From assembly GCA_036377055.1 (NCBI GenBank), contig DASUZD010000091.1, positions 1 to 22,023 on the forward strand: 22,023 nucleotides of DNA. The letters run 5' to 3'. Shown here piece after piece: positions 7,013 through 15,000 of the stretch. The translations under genes were made by a program, and so were the position numbers. Source of the DNA: DASUZD01 sp036377055. GTDB lineage: Bacteria > Actinomycetota > Thermoleophilia > Gaiellales > Gaiellaceae. Under the pieces are notes generated by a model that saw nothing but the letters and a program-made list of their open reading frames with translations, did no database searches and was not told the DNA's origin. Numbering within the stretch: position 1 is the stretch's first letter; the number at the start of each line of letters is the position of its first letter.

Positions 7013-7549
7013 ATGGAAGCGACAACTTCGAGCGTCAGGGTGGTGGGTCCCAGCGACGGGCAGGAGGGCTTCCTCGGGAGCATCGGCGTGCGCTTCGTGA
7101 TCGACGGGTCAGAGGCCGGCGAGCGTTTCTCGCTCGTCGAGCACGCGATGTCGCCACGCGCGCTCGCGGCGCCGTTGCACCTGCACACGCGCGAGGACGA
7201 GTACAGCTACGTCCTGGAGGGGCGGATGGGCGCCCTGCTCGGCGACGAGGTCGTCGAGGCGGGGCCGGGCGACCTCGTCTTCAAGCCGCGCAACCAGTGG
7301 CACACGTTCTGGAACGCCGGCGACGAGCCCTGCCGGATCCTCGAGATCATCTCGCCGGCGGGCTTCGAGCACTTCTTCCGAGAGCTCTCCGACATGGGCG
7401 GCGCGATCAACGCCGACCCGGACGAGCTGACCGCGCTCGGCGCGCGCTACGGCCACTACTTCAAGGTCGAGAGCGTTCCGGAGCTGCTCGAGCGCTTCGG
7501 GCTGCGGATCGGCGAGCACCTCTCCGGCGGGTGGACGCCGCTCACGTAA
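7013..7549 (+). CDS. Cupin-domain protein
   Basis: 178 residues from ATG 7013, preceded by AAGGAG at 7001-7006 with 6-bp spacing. The beta-barrel cupin core at about 40-115 has motif 1 with His56, His58 and Glu63 (PLHLHTREDEYSYVLEG) and motif 2 with GPGDLVFKPRNQWHTFWN (His97). These His/Glu residues normally hold one metal ion. The C-terminal third is a helical tail ending in a PELLERFGL stretch. Single-domain cupins range from dioxygenases to isomerases and binding proteins; no specific reaction can be assigned. It has its own strong promoter, a possible TetR operator and a terminator, so it is a single-gene transcript likely induced by the TetR ligand. Confidence 0.85.
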   Translation: MEATTSSVRVVGPSDGQEGFLGSIGVRFVIDGSEAGERFSLVEHAMSPRALAAPLHLHTREDEYSYVLEGRMGALLGDEVVEAGPGDLVFKPRNQWHTFWNAGDEPCRILEIISPAGFEHFFRELSDMGGAINADPDELTALGARYGHYFKVESVPELLERFGLRIGEHLSGGWTPLT

Positions 7550-7563
7550 GCGCCTTGCTGCGT

Positions 7564-7597
7564 CAAGTCCTGCGGGCCTTCGGGCTCGCGGGACTTG
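7564..7597. terminator. UUCG-loop terminator between the convergent cupin and DUF4389 genes
   Basis: A 15-bp stem (7564-7578 with 7583-7597, including two G-U pairs) closes a TTCG tetraloop. AGCGCC (7549-7554) and GGCGCT (7597-7602) can add an outer stem. CTTCTT follows on the plus strand. It begins 15 bp past the cupin stop and lies 28 bp from the opposing DUF4389 stop, so it can serve both genes. Confidence 0.85.
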
Positions 7598-7624
7598 GCG
7601 CTTCTTAGCGACGCGGGCCGACCG

Positions 7625-8254
7625 CTACGGGCTCAAGCGGAACGGCGGGTACACGTCCGTCACGAGCACGAAGGCGTAGCCGGAGACACGGTTCGTCCAG
7701 CGGCCGACGCCGAGGACGAAGCCGAACAGGCCGCGCGGGTAGCGGCCGGTGAAGAGGATCGCGAACCAGGCGAGGATCACGCAGACGATCCCGGCCAGCC
7801 AGAGGAAGACGAGCACGACGTAGTGGGGGATCGCGAGGAACCACTTGACGAGCGGTAGCCAGCGGTTCAGGCCGTCCTTCGCGTCCGGGTAGGGGAAGTC
7901 GAGCCGGACCGACTGCTCCTCGTCGGTCGAGGGATAGCGGTCGTCCATGAGCGCGAGGTAGACGCAGATCCGGTTCGAGAACCGCATCAGCTGGAGGTTC
8001 CAGTCGTACCACCAGCGCGGGTACTTCTGCCGGAAGACGATCATCAGCAGGACCGGCACGAAGAGGACACCGCCGCTTCCGGCGGCGATCATCGGGCCCG
8101 GGCCGCCCCAGGCATGGCCGCCGAAGGTTCCGGCGAGAACGAGGATCGGGATCGCGGCGAAGATGCGGAAGCCGGTGCTCACGCGGTCGAGGTTCCGGTC
8201 TGGGTATGACACGTCGAACTGCACCGGATAGGGCGGTTCGGTGGGCGGCTCCAT
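7625..8254 (-). CDS. DUF4389-family membrane protein
   Basis: 209 residues from an ATG with an AGGAGG ribosome site. The repeated pattern YPDRNLDRVSTGFRIFAAIP near the N-terminus and LNRWLPLVKWFLAIPHYVVLVFLWLAG in the middle is that of DUF4389. The C-terminus has RYPRGLFGFVLGVGRWTNRVSGYAFVLVTDVYPPF, also characteristic. Four hydrophobic helices are visible. Function is unknown in the literature I know. It follows the LACTB-like gene by 45 bp on the same strand and may be the last gene of that operon, though its good ribosome site allows independent translation. Confidence 0.9.
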   Translation of the reverse strand: MEPPTEPPYPVQFDVSYPDRNLDRVSTGFRIFAAIPILVLAGTFGGHAWGGPGPMIAAGSGGVLFVPVLLMIVFRQKYPRWWYDWNLQLMRFSNRICVYLALMDDRYPSTDEEQSVRLDFPYPDAKDGLNRWLPLVKWFLAIPHYVVLVFLWLAGIVCVILAWFAILFTGRYPRGLFGFVLGVGRWTNRVSGYAFVLVTDVYPPFRLSP

Positions 8255-8299
8255 TTTCGTCCCTCCTGGCTCGCGAACTGCGTCAAGCCAGCGTAATGC

Positions 8300-9463
8300 T
8301 CAGGGATCGATCTCGCGGCCGCGGATGAAGGGCAACAACAGCGTCGGCGGGTCGGGAGTGTCGCGCCTCGGCGGCGGAGGCGAGACAGCCGTCGCGTAGC
8401 CAAGGTTGGTCGTCAACGCCAGCACAGTCCCGGTCTTGACGTGGATCAGCAGCCCCGCAGTGCCGCCGGCGACGGCGCCGGTGTGGCCGACGAAGACGCC
8501 AAACGGGCTTCGGTGCACCTCGAAGCCCAACCCGTAACCCGTCTCCTCGCCGGCTGTCGTACGTTGCGAGGTGAACATCATGTCGCGCGTGCTCGGATCG
8601 ACGAGCCTGCCGCTGGTCAGGGCGGCGCCGAAGCGGGCGAGGTCGTCGGCCGTCGCCAGAAAGCCGCCGGCCGGAAGACGGTCGCTGAGGTCGATCGGCG
8701 GAGCGACCCGCACGCCGCCCGAATCTTCGATCTCGTAGAACGTCGCCCGCGCCGCCCGTGGCGCCGTCGCCAGCGTCGTCTCGCGCATCTGCGCCGGCAC
8801 GAGCACGGCTTCGCGCATCAGCGTCGCGAAGTCGAGGCCGCTCGCGCGTTCGAGCGCGGCGCCGATGACGTCGTAGCCGTAGCTCGAGTAGCTGAAGCGC
8901 GTGCCGGGCGTGGCAACCAGCGGGTCGTCTCTGAACAGGCTCAACGTGTCGGCGACCGACGCGAAGTGGCGGCGATTGATCGCCTCGGCTTGGCTCTCGT
9001 AGTGACGTATGCCAGCCAGGTGGCCCGCCAACCGTCGCAGCGTGATCTCTCCGCCGTACGTCGGGAAGTCGACGTAGCGGTCGACCGGCGCGTCGAGATC
9101 GACGCGCCCCGACTGGGCATAGCGTGCGAGCGCCGTCGCCGTCAGCGTCTTCGACACGCTGCCGATCCGGAAGCGCGTGTGCGCGGTGACCCGACGGCGC
9201 GACTTCAGGTCCGCGTAGCCGCAGCTGACCGACCAGACGATCTTCCCTCGGGCGGCGACAGCGAGGCTAAAACCTGGCGCGCGCAGGCCCCTCTCGAGAC
9301 GGCGCAACAGTGGCCGGTCGGCCGCGATGGCGCGGAGGTACGGCCGCGCAGCCCGCCACTGGCGGCAGAGCGGCTGCGAAGGATCGGCTTGCTTTCCCCC
9401 GCCGCACGCCGGCACCGGGAGCACCAGCAAGAGCGCGATCGCAACCGTGGCGCGAAACGTCAA
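8300..9463 (-). CDS. LACTB-like serine hydrolase (beta-lactamase/transpeptidase fold), predicted lipoprotein
   Basis: 387 residues from TTG 9463. This start gives a lipoprotein signal (TFRATVAIALLLVLPVPAC, lipobox VPAC) and overlaps the upstream stop as TTGA, so translation is probably coupled. A longer open frame exists but would run through the upstream gene. The SxxK nucleophile is in IGSVSKTLTATAL, the second motif is FSYSSYGYDVIG, and the third is VGHTGAVAGGTAG (HTG for KTG). The HLAGIRHYES segment resembles mitochondrial LACTB. Members cleave peptides, esters or cell-wall fragments; no evidence points to antibiotic resistance. It would be anchored on the outer face of the membrane, next to products of the HAAS and DUF4389 genes. 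Confidence 0.85.
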   Translation of the reverse strand: MTFRATVAIALLLVLPVPACGGGKQADPSQPLCRQWRAARPYLRAIAADRPLLRRLERGLRAPGFSLAVAARGKIVWSVSCGYADLKSRRRVTAHTRFRIGSVSKTLTATALARYAQSGRVDLDAPVDRYVDFPTYGGEITLRRLAGHLAGIRHYESQAEAINRRHFASVADTLSLFRDDPLVATPGTRFSYSSYGYDVIGAALERASGLDFATLMREAVLVPAQMRETTLATAPRAARATFYEIEDSGGVRVAPPIDLSDRLPAGGFLATADDLARFGAALTSGRLVDPSTRDMMFTSQRTTAGEETGYGLGFEVHRSPFGVFVGHTGAVAGGTAGLLIHVKTGTVLALTTNLGYATAVSPPPPRRDTPDPPTLLLPFIRGREIDP

Positions 9464-10383
9464 TCGGCTACCGCGTGCCGCGGCGCACGTAGCCCGAGCG
9501 CGCGGCCCAACGTCAGATAGCCGATGACGACGGCTGCGGCCTCGAGCGCGCCCGTCGCGCCCGCGCCGGCCAGACCGTTGCCGGCAACGCCGACGGCGGT
9601 CGTGGCCGCAAAGGCCAACCCCGCCACCGCGGTGCACGCCAGGAGCGGCCGCGAGGTCAGCCAGAGCGCGAGCGGGCGCAGCCGCGGCGCGCCGGCGCCG
9701 ACGTCATCGACCAGCGTCGCAACCGCCGGCGCGAGCTCGGCGTGGCCAGCCCGCGCCGCCGCCGCGACGGCGGCGAGGCCGGCGACGACAGTGGCCGCGA
9801 CGCCGATGGCGTAGGCCGCGATGATCGGCGCGGCGTCGCGCCACGGCGCCGGAGCCGGCCGCGTCAGCGCCAACGCCAGTTCCAAGACAGCAGCCGCCAG
9901 CACCGCGGCGGTGGCGATGGCGACGCCCTTGGCCACCAACCGCAGGCGCAGGTCGTCGATCAGCGGCTGCTCGCGAAAGCTGAAGACGCGCACGCCGCTG
10001 ACGGCCAAGGCGACCGCGGCCACCTGCAGGCCCAGCATGCTCGGCGCGCCTTGCGGGAAGTCGTGGAGCCACGACGGCGCGGCCAGCACGAAAAGTCCGG
10101 CGGCGACGGCGTAGCACGCCCAGGCGGTCGCGGCCCAGAGCAAGGCCATGCGCACCGACGCCGTAACGACCGACTGGGCGAAGCGGCGCGCGAGCAGCGC
10201 GGCGGCGCCGAAGCGCACGACCGCCTGCTCCTCGGCGGCGGCGGGGTCGACGCCCGTGGCAGCGATCTCGGCGGCCGACGCGCGCAAGTGGTCGGCGGCC
10301 TCGGCCAGCAGCCGCGCGCGCGGCACCCGCCGCGACGCCAGCTCACCCTCGAGCTCCTCGAGGTAGGCGGCGATCGCGCTCAG
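9460..10383 (-). CDS. HAAS/permease-prefix-type membrane protein, PadR partner
   Basis: From an inferred CTG at 10383 the product is 307 residues. The first 60 form the HAAS-like helical domain (IAAYLEELEGEL, RRVPRARLLAEAADHL), commonly encoded right after PadR regulators. About six to seven hydrophobic helices follow. The next conventional start is GTG 10326, which cuts off half of the conserved domain. No ATG, GTG or TTG exists between the preceding in-frame stop and 10326. CTG 10383 overlaps the padR stop as CTGA, and GGAGGG sits 6-7 bp before it, inside padR. The role is probably membrane-associated and controlled by the adjacent PadR; the molecular function is unknown. Confidence 0.75.
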   Translation of the reverse strand: MSAIAAYLEELEGELASRRVPRARLLAEAADHLRASAAEIAATGVDPAAAEEQAVVRFGAAALLARRFAQSVVTASVRMALLWAATAWACYAVAAGLFVLAAPSWLHDFPQGAPSMLGLQVAAVALAVSGVRVFSFREQPLIDDLRLRLVAKGVAIATAAVLAAAVLELALALTRPAPAPWRDAAPIIAAYAIGVAATVVAGLAAVAAAARAGHAELAPAVATLVDDVGAGAPRLRPLALWLTSRPLLACTAVAGLAFAATTAVGVAGNGLAGAGATGALEAAAVVIGYLTLGRALGLRAPRHAVAD

Positions 10384-10703
10384 GCCGTCCCTCCGAGGAC
10401 GTCGTCGAGCCTCCGCACGAAGCTACGCCACTCCGACTCCTGTTCCGCGAGCGCCTTCGTCCCTTTGCGGGTCAGCTCGTAGACGCGGCGCCGGCGTCCG
10501 GCCGCGGTTGCCCAGCGGCTCGTGACCAGACCGGTCCGCTCGAGGCGGTGCAGCGCCGGATAGAGCGTTCCCTCGAGCACGTCGAAGTCGCCGCCGCTGC
10601 GCTCGCGCAGCTCCTTGATGATCGCGTAGCCGTGGCGCGGCCCGTCGCGGAGCGAGGCCAGCGCCACCAGCTCGAGCTGACCCTTGAGGACGTCGACCTT
10701 CAT
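10380..10703 (-). CDS. PadR-family transcriptional regulator
   Basis: 107 residues, the usual length of the compact PadR subfamily. A winged helix spans the first 80 residues (LELVALASLRDGPRHGYAIIKEL, FDVLEGTLYPALHRLERTGLV, GRRRRVYELTRKG), followed by a dimerisation helix. It is the first gene of a minus-strand operon. The HAAS-type gene starts within its stop codon. No ribosome site fits before the ATG (AAAGG ends one base from it), so the transcript may be leaderless. PadR proteins usually repress their own operon and respond to small molecules or stress; the signal is unknown. Confidence 0.93.
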   Translation of the reverse strand: MKVDVLKGQLELVALASLRDGPRHGYAIIKELRERSGGDFDVLEGTLYPALHRLERTGLVTSRWATAAGRRRRVYELTRKGTKALAEQESEWRSFVRRLDDVLGGTA

Positions 10704-10707
10704 ACCT

Positions 10708-10732
10708 TTGAACTCTAAGTATAGAGAGTCAA
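10708..10732. promoter_or_regulatory. Imperfect palindrome, likely PadR operator and promoter
   Basis: TTGAACTC (10708-10715) faces GAGTCAA (10726-10732), with CTCTA/TAGAG (10713-10717 and 10722-10726) in the centre. On the minus strand TTGACG (10738-10733) and TAGAGT, 17 bp apart, could serve as -35 and -10, putting the start of transcription almost at the ATG. TATACT is a further -10-like hexamer. A repressor here would cover the padR promoter. Confidence 0.5.
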
Positions 10733-10802
10733 GGCGTCAAGCGGCAGCGGTGCTACAGAAGCCGCGCGGGCGGCCGCGGCCGGCTGCTTGCGATAGTGAG
10801 GC

Positions 10803-11420
10803 GTGTTCAATCAGTTCACCCAGCTCGTTGCGGACGCGTCGGGGTGGGCGTACGGGATCGTCTTTCTGCTTGCGTTCTTCGACGCGCTGGTGCCCGTCGT
10901 GCCGAGCGAGAGCTCGGTCATCACGGCGGGCGTCGTCGCCTCAGCCGGCGACCTCAGCCTGCCCCTGATCGTTGTTGCCGCCGCGGCCGGGGCGTTCCTC
11001 GGTGACAACAGCGCCTACCTGATCGGCCGGCGCTTCGGCACCAGAGCTTCGGCGCGCTTCTTTAGCGGCAAGAGGGCGCGCAGGCGGATCGAGTGGGCTG
11101 AGCACCAGCTCGAAGAACGCGGCGGCGAGCTGATTGTCACCGCCCGCTTCATCCCCGGCGGTCGTACCGTCATCACGCTGAGCGCGGGCTTGGTCAAGTT
11201 CGCGTGGCCGCGCTTTGTGCTGTTCGACTTCGTCGCCGCGCTCGTCTGGGCCCTCTACGCCAGCCTGCTTGGGTACTTCGGCGGCCGTGCGTTCCAGAAG
11301 GCCGCCTGGAAAGGACTCCTGCTCGCGCTCGGGATCGCGTTCGCCGTCGCCGGTGGAGTCGAGCTCACGCGCTGGTTGCTGAAGCGGCGCCGCGTTGCCG
11401 CGGCCTCGGCCCGGAAGTAG
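10803..11420 (+). CDS. DedA-family membrane protein
   Basis: 205 residues from GTG 10803, with only a weak GTGAGG before it. The DedA (VTT/SNARE-associated) core is clear: FFDALVPVVPSESSVITAG, GAFLGDNSAYLIGRRFG, and ARFIPGGRTVITLSAGLVKFAWPRF, which carries the conserved Arg residues thought to matter for transport. Four to five membrane segments are visible and the C-terminus is basic (KRRRVAAASARK). The family is linked to polyprenyl-phosphate or lipid flipping and membrane potential. The gene shares a 99-bp divergent region with padR and converges with the DUF1801 gene 12 bp on; no terminator is visible in between. Confidence 0.92.
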   Translation: MFNQFTQLVADASGWAYGIVFLLAFFDALVPVVPSESSVITAGVVASAGDLSLPLIVVAAAAGAFLGDNSAYLIGRRFGTRASARFFSGKRARRRIEWAEHQLEERGGELIVTARFIPGGRTVITLSAGLVKFAWPRFVLFDFVAALVWALYASLLGYFGGRAFQKAAWKGLLLALGIAFAVAGGVELTRWLLKRRRVAAASARK

Positions 11421-11432
11421 CCGAGCGAGTCC

Positions 11433-11867
11433 TCAGCTCACCGCTTGCTTCACGAGCGCGGCGATCCTTGCCTCGTCGGCGGCAGTCAATTCCTTCACCG
11501 CGAAGGCGACCGGCCACATGGAGCCTTCGTCGAGCTTCGCGGTGTCGTTGAAGCCGAACATCGCGTACCTCTCCTTGAACTTCCCCGCGTTGCGGAAGAA
11601 GCAGACGACCTTGCCGTCTTTCGCATACGCCGGCATCCCGTACCAGGTCTTCGGCGAGAGGTCTGGTGCGGCAGCTGTGATGAGCTCATGGAGCCGCTTG
11701 GCGATTGCGCGATCCTGCGGCGACATCGCGGCGATCGCGGCGCGCACCGCGCTTTCCCCATCCGCCTTGCCCTTCAGCTCCCGGGCGCGCGCTTTCATCG
11801 CGGCCTTCTCCTCGGTCGTGAATCCCTCGGACGCTTTGCCGATGGTTCCCTTCTTTGTGGGGCTCAT
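11433..11867 (-). CDS. DUF1801 (YdhG-like) protein
   Basis: 144 residues from ATG 11867, chosen because AAAGGAGA sits just before it; a longer open frame upstream has no ribosome site. The N-terminus is charged and helical (GFTTEEKAAMKARARELKG). The DUF1801 core is PKTWYGMPAYAKDGKVVCFFRNAGKFKERYAMFGFND, followed by a short C-terminal helix. Related small proteins have been called iron chaperone-like or nucleic-acid-associated, but no function is firm. Its ATG overlaps a TGA of another frame as ATGA, suggesting it was once the second gene of a coupled pair. The first partner now seems to be reduced to a fragment. Confidence 0.85.
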   Translation of the reverse strand: MSPTKKGTIGKASEGFTTEEKAAMKARARELKGKADGESAVRAAIAAMSPQDRAIAKRLHELITAAAPDLSPKTWYGMPAYAKDGKVVCFFRNAGKFKERYAMFGFNDTAKLDEGSMWPVAFAVKELTAADEARIAALVKQAVS

Positions 11868-11935
11868 CGCTCTCCTTTCGTGCGTTCGACGACCTCCGCG
11901 AAGCGGCCGAGCCGCTGCAGCCATATGCCGACGCC
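11864..11935 (-). pseudogene. Possible remnant: C-terminal tail of a lost gene upstream of the DUF1801 gene
   Basis: One minus frame reads VGIWLQRLGRFAEVVERTK, then GER and a stop, an amphipathic helix like the tail of ArsR- or SRPBCC-type small proteins often found beside DUF1801. Its TGA overlaps the DUF1801 ATG as ATGA, and the DUF1801 ribosome site lies inside it. Upstream this frame loses protein-like character before reaching the end of the large NTPase gene. The fragment is short, so this is tentative. Confidence 0.3.
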
Positions 11936-12017
11936 CCTCGAAGGCGTAGGGCGCGAGCATGCACCTGCGGCGTCCGCTGCGCGGGCGCCTGGAGTGGCGG
12001 CCGAGGTGCTGCCACCG

Positions 12018-15000
12018 TCAATTTCCGGCGTCCTCGTCCTCCGCCTGAGTTGTGTCGCCGACCAACTCTCGAAGAGACGACACCCTACGATGAACGTTCT
12101 GATTCGCGGCATACACCGGGGTTAGCCGTTCGTCCCGGCCCCACGATTCGCGCACGACGCGCCGCTCGCCCCAAACGAGCCACGACAGTTCTTGACCCTG
12201 CGCGTCTGCGTAGGCACGCAGCAAATCCTCACGGAGGTACAACAGGTGGCCGCGCAGCGCGCGCTCGGCGCCGCCGGGGGCGCTCACTGACGCGCTCGCC
12301 TTAGTGCCGTCGGGCAGGAATAGGTCGAACGTCTGGGGCCTGTTTCGCAGGTCAAAGAACTCGCAGAACCGCGGCGAAGGAACAAGAGCGCCGCCGGCCT
12401 GATTCAGCACGCTGTGATGTGACTCCCACTGGTAAGTGTGACTCAAAACCTCCACTCGGTACGAACCTCCGTCACGGAAGCTGATTGTGCGTTCATGCTC
12501 GTCCCCGTTATCCGCGTATTCCGCTGCGAACGTCGAGGCCCAAGGTATCTCGCCGGCGTACGTGTAGTAGTCGCTCCCCGCCTCTGGGATCAAGTAGTTC
12601 CCCGGATAAGAGATCGAAGCCAGCCGTTCGCGCAGGTCAGCCCCCTCCGCCGGATCAGAGAGGAACCCGCGCACGAAGGTGAAGACTTCTCGAGGTGACG
12701 GCGTGTTGCCGCGAGCGATCAAGAACCCATCGACGGCGACCCAGGACCCGTCGACACCGTTCACGGACGTTCTCATCATGAGGTCGTCCGGTATCTGGAC
12801 GATCCCGCGCCGCAACCATGCGCGGTCGTCCTTTGGCGTGGGCCGAGGCCACACGGGAAGGATGGCGTCGAGAGCAGGGGGAGGCTCCGGAAACGAAGGG
12901 TCGAGGTCGGCGTCCGCGAGCCTAGGGCGCGGGTAATCGTCAGGGTCGAGCAAACCTCGGTCGGCAAGATCTCCCGCCATTTCGAAGTACGCGATCCACG
13001 AGTACTTCTTCCCGTACCGCTCTGTGCGACCAGGCTGTTGATCGCGACGCCATTCGCGCTCTGCGATCCGCCGATCTGCGTCTGCGAATCGCTCGCGCCT
13101 GTATCCAATATCATAGATTCGCCATCTAATCGCGCTGAGGATCTCGTTGTATTCGGGGTGTACCATGTCGTAGTTGCCGCGGTCACGGACGAGCCCACCG
13201 ATGGTGTAGTTCTCGAAGTCCATATGAAGTGCCCAATCCGCGTCCTCGTAACGTTCATCGCTCTTCGCGATTTGGCTCCACTCGCGCCGCGCATGCGCGA
13301 AGGGTGGGCGAACGGGAACGTCATCGGCCGGAAGCGGACTTGTCGGGTAGCGCCGCGTCAGCTCTACCGTTTTCGCCGCATAGTCCCGCGCGAGGAAGTG
13401 CGTCGTCGGAACGCGCGCTTCGACCGAAAGAAGATCCTTCTCGAGGTTCTGTGAGTAGGTGCCGATTGCGGGCCCGGCGCTAGACCCTGCCGCAGCAGTA
13501 GTCGCGATAGCTGTTCCATAGGACGCGGCCAGCATGCGCTCAGGAACATAGACGTCGTTGATGTCCAGCGATTCGAGCGTGAGCCTGAAAAGCGCGACGC
13601 ATTCCCGACGTCCGAACCAGTAGAGGGCGCGAGTGGCGCGATCGCGCATCGGACGACTCGTCGTCGTCAGCACCCACGAAAGCCACTCAGCCAGGAGTGC
13701 ATCGCGCGCGCCCAGCTCTTCGTTGGACTCGCGCCAGCGACGTTCGAGACGATCGATATCCGCATAGATCACGCGCTCGGAGGCGCGGAGCCACTCCGTC
13801 CATGACAGGTCACGCCGCCACACGTCGAGCTGGCGCAGCAAGCGGCCGAAGAGCATCGCGTTCAACGGATGTGAGGGATACGAACGCGTCGCGCGGAACA
13901 ACCTGAAGAAGTGGCTCCGCGCTTCGGGGTGATCGAGCGCCCGATGAAAGACCTCGACGACTTGCGCAACAGCCGCGTCGTCGACGTACTCACTCTCGAG
14001 CAGGAAGAGATCGAGTGTGGCCCAGTATTGAAGTGCGGGATCGCTCGTCGCCTCCCACAGATTCCTGCCGGCTCGACGAGGGAGAAGTCCGGCGAGTGCG
14101 GTGCCCACGTCATCAGCGAGCGGATGCCGGGTCGCATCGTCCTCCCCGACCAGCGCCTCGACGAGCTCGCGATTCTCAAACAGGCGATCGGCGTTGGCGT
14201 CGACCTCCTGAATGAGCGACTCGCCAATGAGCCAACCTCCGAGGAGGTCATATGAGATCGATACGACCTCCTCGTCACCACCGTCATATCGCGGAACGTC
14301 GCGCAAGATGACGTTCTCGTCTTCGAGAGCCTTTGTCATTGACGCGTTCCACGGCCTCGTGGTGTCGCCCGCGATCTCCTTTACGCGAGAAACCGGTACC
14401 GCCCGAGCGCGAGTCCGCCACAACTCGCGGGCAATCCCATCGAGGGCACCGGCGACCGACCGGTCAGCCGGATCGAGGTCAAGGCGATCAGCCACAGCTA
14501 GCTCAAGGGTCGAGATGTATTTCTCGAAGATCTCGTACGTCGTCGCCGTGCCAAGTTCGACGGTGACGCGAGTTTCACGGCGCGGGTTCGTCGCCTGGCA
14601 AAACATGCTGAGGAACAGCGGGTGTTCGAACTGGGCGAGGGTCTCGATTGTCCGGTCAGCGTCGATCTTGTAGTGGTCGAAATAGCGGTCGACGGCGTCC
14701 TCAAGGTTCTCGACGAACCCGTACAGCCAAACGACTTCCGTATCCTCCGTGATCGTCCAGTCCGCGTACGTCGGCCTCAGCGTCACGATCACCACGACGT
14801 TCGCGAACCGCGGAAGGGCGACGCTCACGCGAGCCAGCACGTCCTTCCACCTCTTCGGCTCGACCGCCTCGTTCAATGCGTCGATCACGATTGCGATGCG
14901 GCGATTGGCACGCATTCCCGCCGAGTTGACCGCCTCAAGAAGGTCATCGAGCGATCGCCCCGGAAGCCCAGCATGATCGGCGAGGCTGTGCTCGGTGAAG

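Noticed and set aside
8300..9463. Antibiotic resistance beta-lactamase
   Set aside because: The motifs fit LACTB/esterase-type serine hydrolases; nothing indicates drug hydrolysis.
9464..9637. Upstream extension of the LACTB-like gene to 9637
   Set aside because: Arg-rich and inside the HAAS-type gene; TTG 9463 gives a clean lipoprotein signal.
8441..10482. Large plus-strand frames opposite the LACTB-like, HAAS and PadR genes
   Set aside because: Low-complexity Arg/Ala translation with no motif; the minus strand explains the region.
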